This document shows, in pieces, positions 1 through 5,460 of a stretch of 6,318 bases of DNA. A model generated the notes under the pieces. That model made no database searches. It saw only the letters and a program-made list of their open reading frames with translations, and was not told the origin of the DNA. How positions within the stretch are numbered: position 1 is the first letter of the stretch; the number at the start of each line of letters is the position of its first letter. Source of the stretch: Minisyncoccota bacterium (GTDB taxonomy: Bacteria > Patescibacteriota > Minisyncoccia > Phycocordibacterales > DATDWN01). The stretch spans positions 1-6,318 of the forward strand of contig JANWHC010000022.1 of NCBI GenBank assembly GCA_025450615.1. The letters are read 5' to 3'. The position numbers and the translations under genes were made by a program.

Positions 1-933
1 GCTCCAAACTTATATGACTATAAAGACCATGCGACTTATATTGCTCACGGCGCACTAATAGAAAATATAGTTCAACTTGCGGAAGCAAAAGGGTATGCAA
101 CACAAGTCATACTTTTTCCAAATACAGATGCACCGCATCATATTTCAAAAATAATTTTCGAAAAATCTGAAACTAGTAATCCATCTCTTGCAGATGCTGT
201 AGGAGTGCGACATACGGATCGCAGAGCATATCAAGATATTTCTATAGAAGTGGACAAGATCGAAAGAATACAAACTGTTATGAGCCAACACAAAGTGGAT
301 TTTTCATTTGTGCAAGACAAACAGAAACTTCTAAAAATAATTGACCAACTTACAGTGGGTGACGAAATGATTTTACTTAACAAATCATTACATGATTTCT
401 TTTACGATAATGTGAGATGGAACGACAAGCAATATATTAGATCTCGTGATGGAATGCATATAAGATCAATTGCAGAAAGGATAATGGAAATTACAGCTCT
501 TAGAGTTTTAAAAAGCTGGATCTTGATCAAAATATTTCGTCATTTTGGATTGCCATACATAACATATGCAATGCGACGTTCAATATATAGACATAGCGGT
601 GGTCTAGGATATTTTGTTATTAAATCTGAAAGTAAGGAGTCGTATGTCGAGACAGGTAGAGCACTAGAGGCTTTTTGGCTTGCCGCTTCTCGTGAAGGAC
701 TTTCCGTACAACCTCTTTCAAGTATATTGTTTTTGTATCAAGTAATTCGAGCAAAACAACCTGGTTTGTCATCGTATGAAATAAAACTTATAAAAGAACA
801 CAGTGAGAAAATTTACAATCTTCTCGAAGTAAAAGATGGCATCATAACTTTTTGTGTGAGAATAGGTTATCCAATACACCCTTACGATCTTCCTAGAGCG
901 AGAAAGGAGCTTGTGATTTCAACTTCTAATTAG
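1..933 (+). CDS. Nitroreductase-fold flavoprotein, Acg/Rv1355c-like, 5'-truncated
   Basis: The reading frame is already open at base 1 and ends with TAG at 931-933, giving 310 codons without the true N-terminus. The family is FMN-dependent nitroreductase-like oxidoreductases, and the substrate is unknown. Visible hallmarks, numbered from base 1, are an HATYIAHGALIENI helix (about residues 10-23) followed by AEAKGY; a HTDRRAYQ motif (71-78), the T-x-RR signature of Acg-like proteins; a W...RDG stretch (about 140-151); ESYVETGRALEAFWLAA then GLSVQP (about 213-238), the second half of the flavin fold; and the FCVRIGYP...LPRAR ending. A GTG at 205 is not the start, because family-typical residues lie upstream of it. 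No signal peptide is visible in the part seen. The gene converges on a ThiF-like gene, overlapping it by 4 bases. Mycobacterial Rv1355c carries both domain types in one protein, which supports a shared role. Family assignment is fairly sure; function is not. Confidence 0.8.
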   Translation, partial: APNLYDYKDHATYIAHGALIENIVQLAEAKGYATQVILFPNTDAPHHISKIIFEKSETSNPSLADAVGVRHTDRRAYQDISIEVDKIERIQTVMSQHKVDFSFVQDKQKLLKIIDQLTVGDEMILLNKSLHDFFYDNVRWNDKQYIRSRDGMHIRSIAERIMEITALRVLKSWILIKIFRHFGLPYITYAMRRSIYRHSGGLGYFVIKSESKESYVETGRALEAFWLAASREGLSVQPLSSILFLYQVIRAKQPGLSSYEIKLIKEHSEKIYNLLEVKDGIITFCVRIGYPIHPYDLPRARKELVISTSN

Positions 934-1793
934 ATTTTTGCTTGTCGTCTGACGTACCAGATCTTTAATCTCTGAATAAGTTTTCTGTTTCCATTTCGAA
1001 GATAAATCTTCTTGATTTTTTGGACGTAAGGGTCAAAATGCAAACTCCATGGAGCAGTAAAATATTCCTTTCCAGTGATTGCTTTAAAAGCTTGAGTTCC
1101 AGTTAAATTTGCCACAAGCACAATAGAAAGAATAGAAGACGGCGCTGCTTTATCTTTGAAATTAACTACCTTCATCGGATAGTAACTGCGTTGCATAAGT
1201 GACGGAGCTAAACCAATACCAAATTGTAACAGTTTTCTTTCCGTCGATTGATTTTCTTTTATATCGAAATATTCTTCAAAAGTCATACCTGTTGGTTTGA
1301 AAGTAGTTAAGCTTGAACCAAAACCTATTGGCGCAGATCCGATAACAGTAATATTGTGTTCTCTCGCTTTTCTATATAAGAGAAGTCTCGCCTCGATTTC
1401 AAAAAAATCAATTCCGTCTAAAACCACAGTTACATCTTTAAGAAAATCATCAATATTACTTTCATTTATTCCTTCGTGAAATTGTCTAATATCAATATAA
1501 GGATTAATATCTTTAGCTATTTTTGCCATGACCGAAACTTTTTCTTGACCTTTTGTTGAAACAAAAGCTCCAGCTTGGCGGTTGTGGTTAACAGTATCAA
1601 ACGTATCTTTATCAGCGATATTCATTTTCTCAACTCCCAAGCGCGCCATAGTTGTCACATAAATTCCTCCTGCTGCTCCTATTCCAGCAATAGCGACACG
1701 GGCATTTCTTAGTTTCGTCTGGTCTTCGTCAGAAATAAGGCCTTTATTTCTTTTGAATGCTTCATTATAAAAATTTTCTCTTTCTTGATCCAT
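930..1793 (-). CDS. ThiF/MoeB/HesA-family (E1-like) adenylyltransferase without cysteines
   Basis: This 287-residue cytosolic protein has the Rossmann-type ATP-binding fold of E1-like enzymes, which adenylate a C-terminal carboxylate of a small protein or peptide. Visible motifs are RNKGLIS (15-21), the nucleotide loop GIGAAGG (37-43), D61-K-D63, N69-x-N-R72-Q73, K85, INP (96-98) and DGID (126-129). By position, R72, K85 and D129 correspond to the MoeB residues needed for adenylation. The C-terminal half (PTGMTFEEYF at 167-176, GIGLAP at 192-197, a W-S-L-H-F-D-P-Y segment at 249-256, NGNR near 267-270 then QRL) resembles the ThiF half of Rv1355c-like proteins. The chain contains no cysteine, so it has neither the CxxC zinc pairs nor a thioester-forming cysteine. 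It starts at ATG 1793-1791 with no Shine-Dalgarno site and has its own promoter in the divergent region. Its partner is probably the convergent flavoprotein; the adenylated substrate is not identifiable. Confidence 0.88.
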   Translation of the reverse strand: MDQERENFYNEAFKRNKGLISDEDQTKLRNARVAIAGIGAAGGIYVTTMARLGVEKMNIADKDTFDTVNHNRQAGAFVSTKGQEKVSVMAKIAKDINPYIDIRQFHEGINESNIDDFLKDVTVVLDGIDFFEIEARLLLYRKAREHNITVIGSAPIGFGSSLTTFKPTGMTFEEYFDIKENQSTERKLLQFGIGLAPSLMQRSYYPMKVVNFKDKAAPSSILSIVLVANLTGTQAFKAITGKEYFTAPWSLHFDPYVQKIKKIYLRNGNRKLIQRLKIWYVRRQAKI

Positions 1794-1818
1794 GATTTTG
1801 TTTGATTATATTAATTTA

Positions 1819-1827
1819 ATTATACCA
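1819..1827 (-). promoter_or_regulatory. Extended -10 promoter for the ThiF-like gene
   Basis: Read on the minus strand, this is TGGTATAAT, a perfect TGnTATAAT extended -10. It predicts a start of transcription near 1812 and a leader of about 18 bases. No good -35 box is seen at the usual distance. A second TATAAT without the TG lies at 1810-1805 and would give a leader of only about 5 bases, so either could be used. Confidence 0.55.
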
Positions 1828-1860
1828 AACAAGTCCTTTTATGATAGCTCTAATTTTAAG

Positions 1861-1869
1861 TGGTATAAT
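1861..1869 (+). promoter_or_regulatory. Extended -10 promoter for the methyltransferase gene, leaderless
   Basis: TGGTATAAT is a perfect extended -10 motif. The TATAAT ends six bases before the ATG at 1876, so standard -10 spacing puts transcription start on the A of the start codon. No Shine-Dalgarno site precedes the ATG, in keeping with a leaderless mRNA. There is no convincing -35 box; the TG extension would compensate. It is the mirror image of the box serving the leftward gene. Confidence 0.65.
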
Positions 1870-1875
1870 AGACTT

Positions 1876-2751
1876 ATGGAGAATATTTTAATTACAGAAA
1901 AGTCTGAGGGTTATGAGCTTTTAGATAGTGGTGACGGACAGAAACTAGAACGCTTTGGTGATAAAGTTTTAGCGCGTCCAGATCCACAAGCTATATGGAA
2001 AAAGAAACTAAGTGAGGAAAAATGGAGTGAAGCTTACTCTGTCTATATTAGAGAGGGTGAAACTGGAAAATGGAAGGGTAAAGGAAAAACTCTAGAGGAA
2101 TTTCAAATTAAGTTTGAGGATTTTGTTTTTAACCTAAAACTTACTCCCGCAAAACACGTCGGACTATTCCCAGAGCAGTCCCAAAACTGGAAATGGTTAG
2201 AGAATAAAATAGCTGAGAAAATAAAAGAGGGAAAGACAATTTCTGTTTTAAATCTTTTTGCACATACTGGAGGAGCAACTTTAGCTTGCGCCCGAGCTGG
2301 GGCAGAAGTATGTCATGTAGACGCATCAAAGTTTCCCGTTGATCATGCTCATAGAAATGTGGACGACTCAGGTTTAGGAGATAAAAAAGTACGATTTATA
2401 GTTGATGATGTTCGAAAGTTTGTAGAGCGCGAGATAAAAAGGGGAGTAAAATATGACGTGATTGTTATGGATCCACCAGTGTATGGAAAGGGAACAAACG
2501 ATAAGGTTTGGAAAATAGAAGAGGATCTTTCACCGTTTCTTCTAAGGCTTAAAGAAGTACTAAGTGACGAACCACAAGCGATTTTGATAAATGGTTATGC
2601 TTCTATTTATTCTCCAATTACTTATAAAAATTTACTTGAAGCTATGACAAAAGATTTGAACGGAAAAATTTCTTATGGAGAGCTGGTTATCAAGGAATCA
2701 GAAGGTGAGAGGCTTTTACCAGCAGGGATTTTCGCACGTTTCGAAAAATAA
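1876..2751 (+). CDS. Class I SAM-dependent methyltransferase, RlmI-like without PUA domain
   Basis: A 291-residue cytosolic methyltransferase of the COG1092/Methyltrans_SAM type. In order: an N-terminal subdomain with the family-typical LDSGDGQKLERFG (16-28) and RPDPQA (34-39); HVGLFPEQ (94-101), the lead-in to the catalytic domain; SAM-binding motif I VLNLFAHTGGA (124-134); acidic motif II HVDAS (147-151); VDD (175-177); motif IV MDPPVYGKG (198-206); and a GERLLPAGIFARF end (277-289). There is no PUA domain. The stretch corresponding to the catalytic-cysteine region of m5C enzymes reads NGYASIYSP and lacks cysteine, so 5-methylcytosine chemistry should not be assumed. The target is probably RNA but is unproven. 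The ATG at 1876 was chosen over the in-frame ATG at 1792, because the intervening 28 codons contain the promoter and look nothing like the family. The stop is one base before the PAP2 start. Confidence 0.88.
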   Translation: MENILITEKSEGYELLDSGDGQKLERFGDKVLARPDPQAIWKKKLSEEKWSEAYSVYIREGETGKWKGKGKTLEEFQIKFEDFVFNLKLTPAKHVGLFPEQSQNWKWLENKIAEKIKEGKTISVLNLFAHTGGATLACARAGAEVCHVDASKFPVDHAHRNVDDSGLGDKKVRFIVDDVRKFVEREIKRGVKYDVIVMDPPVYGKGTNDKVWKIEEDLSPFLLRLKEVLSDEPQAILINGYASIYSPITYKNLLEAMTKDLNGKISYGELVIKESEGERLLPAGIFARFEK

Positions 2752-2752
2752 A

Positions 2753-3307
2753 ATGAAAAATATTGATCTTTTAGTACAAAATTACTTTTCAGGAGCAAGG
2801 ACTGAGGGAATGACTGAGTCGATGTATATTTTTACAAATATTTTTAATCTTTCAACAGAATCAGTATGCGTGTTTATTTTCTTCAGTTTACTTGTCTATT
2901 TAATAAAAGGTGCACGTTTAGCCTCTCTTTTTTTAATATCGATAACTACAGGAAGCTTACTCGTTTATTTAATAAAAATACTTTTTGATTCAGCAAGACC
3001 TTTGGACGGAGTCATGTCAGTTTTTGGACCAAGTTTTCCAAGTTATCATGCAACTATTGCCACCATATTTTTTATAATGCTTATGTACATTTTCGATAGC
3101 TATTTAAATACCTTTTTACAGTTTTTGTTTAACACCTTGTGTATTTTTTGCATATTTATCGTAGCTTTTTCTCGAGTTTATCTTGGAGTTCATTGGTTTT
3201 CGGATGTATTTTTTGGAGTTATTCTAGGTAGTTTGTTTTCTTATTTCTGTATAGTTGTTTTTAAACATGTAATGAATGCTAGGGGAGATCCGTCTATGTT
3301 AAAATAG
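2753..3307 (+). CDS. PAP2-superfamily integral membrane phosphatase
   Basis: A 184-residue membrane protein with all three motifs of the PAP2 phosphatase family: K75-x6-R82-P83, PSYH at 96-99 and SRVYLGVHWFSD at 140-151. H99 and H147 are the expected catalytic histidines, with D151 completing the charge relay. PSYH replaces the commoner PSGH. Hydrophobic segments lie at about 38-52, 56-74, 101-116, 122-140 and 153-172. Family members dephosphorylate lipid phosphates such as undecaprenyl pyrophosphate, phosphatidic acid or phosphatidylglycerophosphate; sequence alone does not decide which. The ATG at 2753 follows the methyltransferase stop by one base. An in-frame ATG at 2675 would add 26 residues encoded by out-of-frame methyltransferase sequence and is rejected. 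Placement implies translational coupling to the upstream gene. No Shine-Dalgarno site is visible. Confidence 0.9.
   Translation: MKNIDLLVQNYFSGARTEGMTESMYIFTNIFNLSTESVCVFIFFSLLVYLIKGARLASLFLISITTGSLLVYLIKILFDSARPLDGVMSVFGPSFPSYHATIATIFFIMLMYIFDSYLNTFLQFLFNTLCIFCIFIVAFSRVYLGVHWFSDVFFGVILGSLFSYFCIVVFKHVMNARGDPSMLK
3297..3305 (+). promoter_or_regulatory. Possible extended -10 before the SIMPL gene
   Basis: TGTTAAAAT fits TGnTATAAT with one mismatch and overlaps the last codons of the PAP2 gene. It would start transcription near 3312, giving a leader of about 25 bases before the ATG at 3337. There is no -35 match. In AT-rich DNA a one-mismatch box is weak evidence on its own. Confidence 0.3.
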
Positions 3308-3336
3308 TAAGACTTTATTAATTAACTTTAAACAAA

Positions 3337-4152
3337 ATGTATCAGTCTTTAAGTGATGTTCAAAAGAAGCGTTTGTTTGGTGGGGTGATGGCAGTTATTA
3401 TTTTATTAGCAGTGTTTTTGGGAGTTAAATCTCTAAACGCACTTAAAGAAACTTCTTATATTGGCAAAGGAGTTTATCCTTCAAATATTGTTTCTGTAAG
3501 TGGTATGGGTGAGGTTTACACAGTTCCAGATGTTGCCCAGTTTTCTTTTTCAGTGATTGAGGAAGGTAAAACTGTAAAGGAGGCGCAAGATAAAGCGTCT
3601 ACAAAAATAAACTCCATTATTGACGCAGTGAAGAAAATGGATGTTGAAGAAAAAGACATTAAAACAACAGGATATAACTCATATCCAAAATACGAATACA
3701 CAGGAGGATATTGTACAAACGGATATTGTCCACCAAGTAAACAAACTTTAACTGGTTATGAAGTTACACAATCTATTACAGTCAAAGTTCGAAAGACTGA
3801 TACAGCAGGAGATGTACTAACACAAGTAGGTGGTCTTGGAGCTCAAAACATAAGCGGCTTAGATTTCGTAGTAGATGATATGGATAAAGCGAAAGATGAA
3901 GCTCGAGCGAAAGCAATTGCTGACGCAAAAGCAAAAGCAAAAGTTTTAGCAAAAGATCTTGGAGTTAGACTTGATACCATCGTTAACTTCTACGAATCAG
4001 GGGATTATCAACCACCAATAATGTATGGAATGGGAGGAATGGAATTGAAGACACAAGCGATGGACGCTTCTGCAAACAGACCAGTTCCACAGTTGCCAAC
4101 GGGAGAGAATAAAGTGGTCTCTTATATCACAATTACCTACGAAATTAAGTAA
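3337..4152 (+). CDS. Membrane-anchored SIMPL (DUF541) domain protein
   Basis: A 271-residue protein with a charged N-terminus, one membrane segment at about 14-32 and an extracytoplasmic SIMPL domain from about 50 to the end. Family features are VSVSGMGEVYTVPDVAQFSFSV (around 52-73), a helix rich in Lys and Ala (about 184-208, containing DAKAKAKVLAKDLG), and a C-terminal SYITITYEIK strand. There is no lipobox, so the N-terminus is an uncleaved anchor or a non-lipoprotein signal. An insert at about 118-136 carries the only two cysteines, as YCTNGYC (C126, C131), a candidate disulfide or metal site. The biochemical role of SIMPL proteins is poorly known; some relate to stress resistance, and many are surface or periplasmic. 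It lies 29 bases after the PAP2 gene and 41 bases before the ABC permease, which hints at an envelope role with the transporter. No Shine-Dalgarno site precedes the ATG. Confidence 0.88.
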   Translation: MYQSLSDVQKKRLFGGVMAVIILLAVFLGVKSLNALKETSYIGKGVYPSNIVSVSGMGEVYTVPDVAQFSFSVIEEGKTVKEAQDKASTKINSIIDAVKKMDVEEKDIKTTGYNSYPKYEYTGGYCTNGYCPPSKQTLTGYEVTQSITVKVRKTDTAGDVLTQVGGLGAQNISGLDFVVDDMDKAKDEARAKAIADAKAKAKVLAKDLGVRLDTIVNFYESGDYQPPIMYGMGGMELKTQAMDASANRPVPQLPTGENKVVSYITITYEIK

Positions 4153-4172
4153 TACAGGATTTAATTAAATAG

Positions 4173-4181
4173 TGTTAGAAT
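4173..4181 (+). promoter_or_regulatory. Possible extended -10 before the ABC transporter genes
   Basis: TGTTAGAAT fits TGnTATAAT with one mismatch. Usual spacing would start transcription near 4188, six bases before the permease ATG, inside the left arm of the inverted repeat at 4183-4213. If it is used, the mRNA is almost leaderless and the repeat acts as DNA rather than as a complete RNA hairpin. There is no -35 match. Confidence 0.35.
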
Positions 4182-4182
4182 T

Positions 4183-4213
4183 GAGGTTAAGATATGAAAA
4201 ATTTCTTAACCTC
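4183..4213 (+). repeat. Perfect 10-bp inverted repeat around the permease start codon
   Basis: GAGGTTAAGA (4183-4192) and TCTTAACCTC (4204-4213) are exact reverse complements around an 11-base loop holding the ATG (4194-4196). The GAGG at 4183-4186, seven bases before the ATG, is a plausible Shine-Dalgarno site and would be locked in the stem. In RNA this is a start-codon hairpin that could repress translation or sense temperature or a ligand. In DNA it could be an operator over the predicted transcription start. There is no U-tract consistent with termination. Confidence 0.6.
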
Positions 4214-5450
4214 TTTTCGTCTAGGAAGATATCTTGCGATACGTCAACTTAGGAATAGTAATATTGGGACAACTGCTCTTATTATTCTTGTGATGATGCT
4301 AACATTTCTCAATCTTATTGTTATTAAAGGATTGCTAGTCGGTCTTGTCGAAAGTTCTACTTATATCAACAAAGATAGATATTATGGAGGTGTTGTAATA
4401 TCTACTTTGTCTAATAAAACTTATATTGAAAATAGTTCCAACTTAGTTGAAGCGATAAGTAATATGCCGGGAGTTGAAGCATATTCAGCGCGATATGTGC
4501 AACCGGGAACTATAACTGGCACGTACAAAGATCGAATGAATTATACCGACAAACCTAATCAAAGCGCCACATATATAGTGGGTATTAACCCTGAAAATGA
4601 AAATGAGACGACCGATATGGCAAAATGGATAGTAAACGGTTCTTACTTAGAAGAAGATGATTATGATTATATTCTTCTGGGAGCAAATTTACTTAAAAAA
4701 TATTTACCTAACGAAGCACCGGGTATCAGTACGTTAGACAATGTTGATGTTGGATCAAAAGTTCTTTTAACAGTTGGAAATAATACAAGAGAAGTTGAAG
4801 TTAAGGGTGTTATCGTAAGCAAAGTAGATGTTCCTGACCAGCGTGTTTTTATATTGGAATCAACATTACGCCAAATGGCAGGCCGAAGTGATTATAACGT
4901 GGCAGAAATTGCTGTAAAATTAGAACCAAATGTAAATTCAACTACGATAAGAAATAATCTTATCTCTCTTGGCTTTAGTAAAAACGCAAAAGTTCAAACA
5001 TTTGAGGAATCTTTACCAAAATTTATTTTAGATCTTCGCGGAACATTTAATTTGTTGGGAGATATTGTTGGCTCAATCGGTTTAGTCGTGGCTTTCGTCG
5101 CTATTTTTATTGTCGTATACATCAACGCTATTACGCGTAGAAAATTTATAGGTATTTTAAAAGCTATCGGTATAGATTCGACCGCAATTGAAATATCCTA
5201 TGTTATTCAGTCAATAGTTTATGGAGTTACCGGTTCAACTCTTAGTATTGCTTTTTTGTATTTATTTTTAATTCCGTATCTCAATGCTAATCCGATAAAT
5301 TTTCCTTTTAGTGATGTAAGTTTGGTGATCACTTTTGCTGGGACCGTCTTCAGAGCATCATGGTTTTTAATTGTCACAATTCTCGCTGGGTATATTCCAG
5401 CGAGAATTGTCGTAAAACAAAATACGCTTGATGCAATTTTAGGAAAATAA
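4194..5450 (+). CDS. ABC transporter permease, FtsX/MacB type
   Basis: A 418-residue inner-membrane subunit with the MacB/LolC/FtsX layout: a short cytosolic start; TM1 at about 24-46; a large extracytoplasmic domain at about 50-285 (the MacB_PCD region); TM2 at about 286-312; a cytosolic coupling helix RRKFIGILKAIG (315-326) of the R-x-x-x-IG-x-LKA-IG type that contacts the ATPase; TM3 at about 333-363; TM4 at about 378-402; and a PARIVVKQNTLDAILGK tail (402-418). Such permeases work mechanically to push substrates through or out of the envelope rather than channel them across the membrane. The ATPase gene follows after 10 bases and a membrane fusion protein gene after that, so this is the permease of a MacAB-like set split into separate permease and ATPase. 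The start codon sits in a hairpin loop with GAGG seven bases upstream. A second perfect hairpin lies near the 3' end. The substrate is unknown. Confidence 0.9.
   Translation: MKNFLTSFRLGRYLAIRQLRNSNIGTTALIILVMMLTFLNLIVIKGLLVGLVESSTYINKDRYYGGVVISTLSNKTYIENSSNLVEAISNMPGVEAYSARYVQPGTITGTYKDRMNYTDKPNQSATYIVGINPENENETTDMAKWIVNGSYLEEDDYDYILLGANLLKKYLPNEAPGISTLDNVDVGSKVLLTVGNNTREVEVKGVIVSKVDVPDQRVFILESTLRQMAGRSDYNVAEIAVKLEPNVNSTTIRNNLISLGFSKNAKVQTFEESLPKFILDLRGTFNLLGDIVGSIGLVVAFVAIFIVVYINAITRRKFIGILKAIGIDSTAIEISYVIQSIVYGVTGSTLSIAFLYLFLIPYLNANPINFPFSDVSLVITFAGTVFRASWFLIVTILAGYIPARIVVKQNTLDAILGK
5376..5410 (+). repeat. Perfect 14-bp inverted repeat in the 3' end of the permease gene
   Basis: ACAATTCTCGCTGG (5376-5389) and CCAGCGAGAATTGT (5397-5410) are exact reverse complements around the loop GTATATT (5390-5396). 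In RNA the stem could extend outward past one mismatch by two G-U and two A-U pairs, to 5371-5415. It lies within codons for TILAGYIPARIV, 38 bases before the stop codon and 50 before the ATPase start. The following bases are A-rich, not U-rich, so it is not an intrinsic terminator on either strand. Likely roles are an mRNA stability or processing hairpin, or ribosome slowing between the two subunits. Confidence 0.7.
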
Positions 5451-5460
5451 AACTACATCT

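Larger units (their letters stand above)
1819..1869. repeat. Inverted repeat formed by the two divergent -10 boxes
   Basis: ATTATACCA at 1819-1827 and TGGTATAAT at 1861-1869 are exact reverse complements (9 bp) separated by 33 bases. Each arm is an extended -10, so the repeat is most simply explained as symmetric divergent promoters with overlapping -35 zones near 1841-1847. The two RNA polymerases would compete, tying expression of the leftward adenylyltransferase to that of the rightward cluster. A dimeric regulator site is a less likely alternative. Confidence 0.6.

Noticed and set aside
205..207. GTG as the start of the flavoprotein gene
   Set aside because: The same frame is open to base 1 and encodes family-typical residues upstream (HATYIAHGALIENI), so the gene begins before the window.
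1658..1671. AGGAGG five bases before an ATG on the minus strand, inside the ThiF-like gene
   Set aside because: That ATG is followed at once by TGA; the bases are explained by the GAAGGIYV codons of the nucleotide loop.
1792..1875. Upstream in-frame ATG for the methyltransferase
   Set aside because: The added 28 residues include the promoter, show no family similarity, and overlap the ATG of the divergent gene.
2675..2752. Earlier in-frame ATG for the PAP2 gene
   Set aside because: It would make 26 polar residues from out-of-frame methyltransferase codons; the ATG at 2753 directly after the previous stop fits the family.
3934..3956. GCAAAA tandem repeat in the SIMPL gene
   Set aside because: It encodes the DAKAKAK helix typical of SIMPL domains and needs no other explanation.
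5376..5415. The 14-bp hairpin as an intrinsic terminator
   Set aside because: No U-tract follows on either strand and it lies within the coding sequence.
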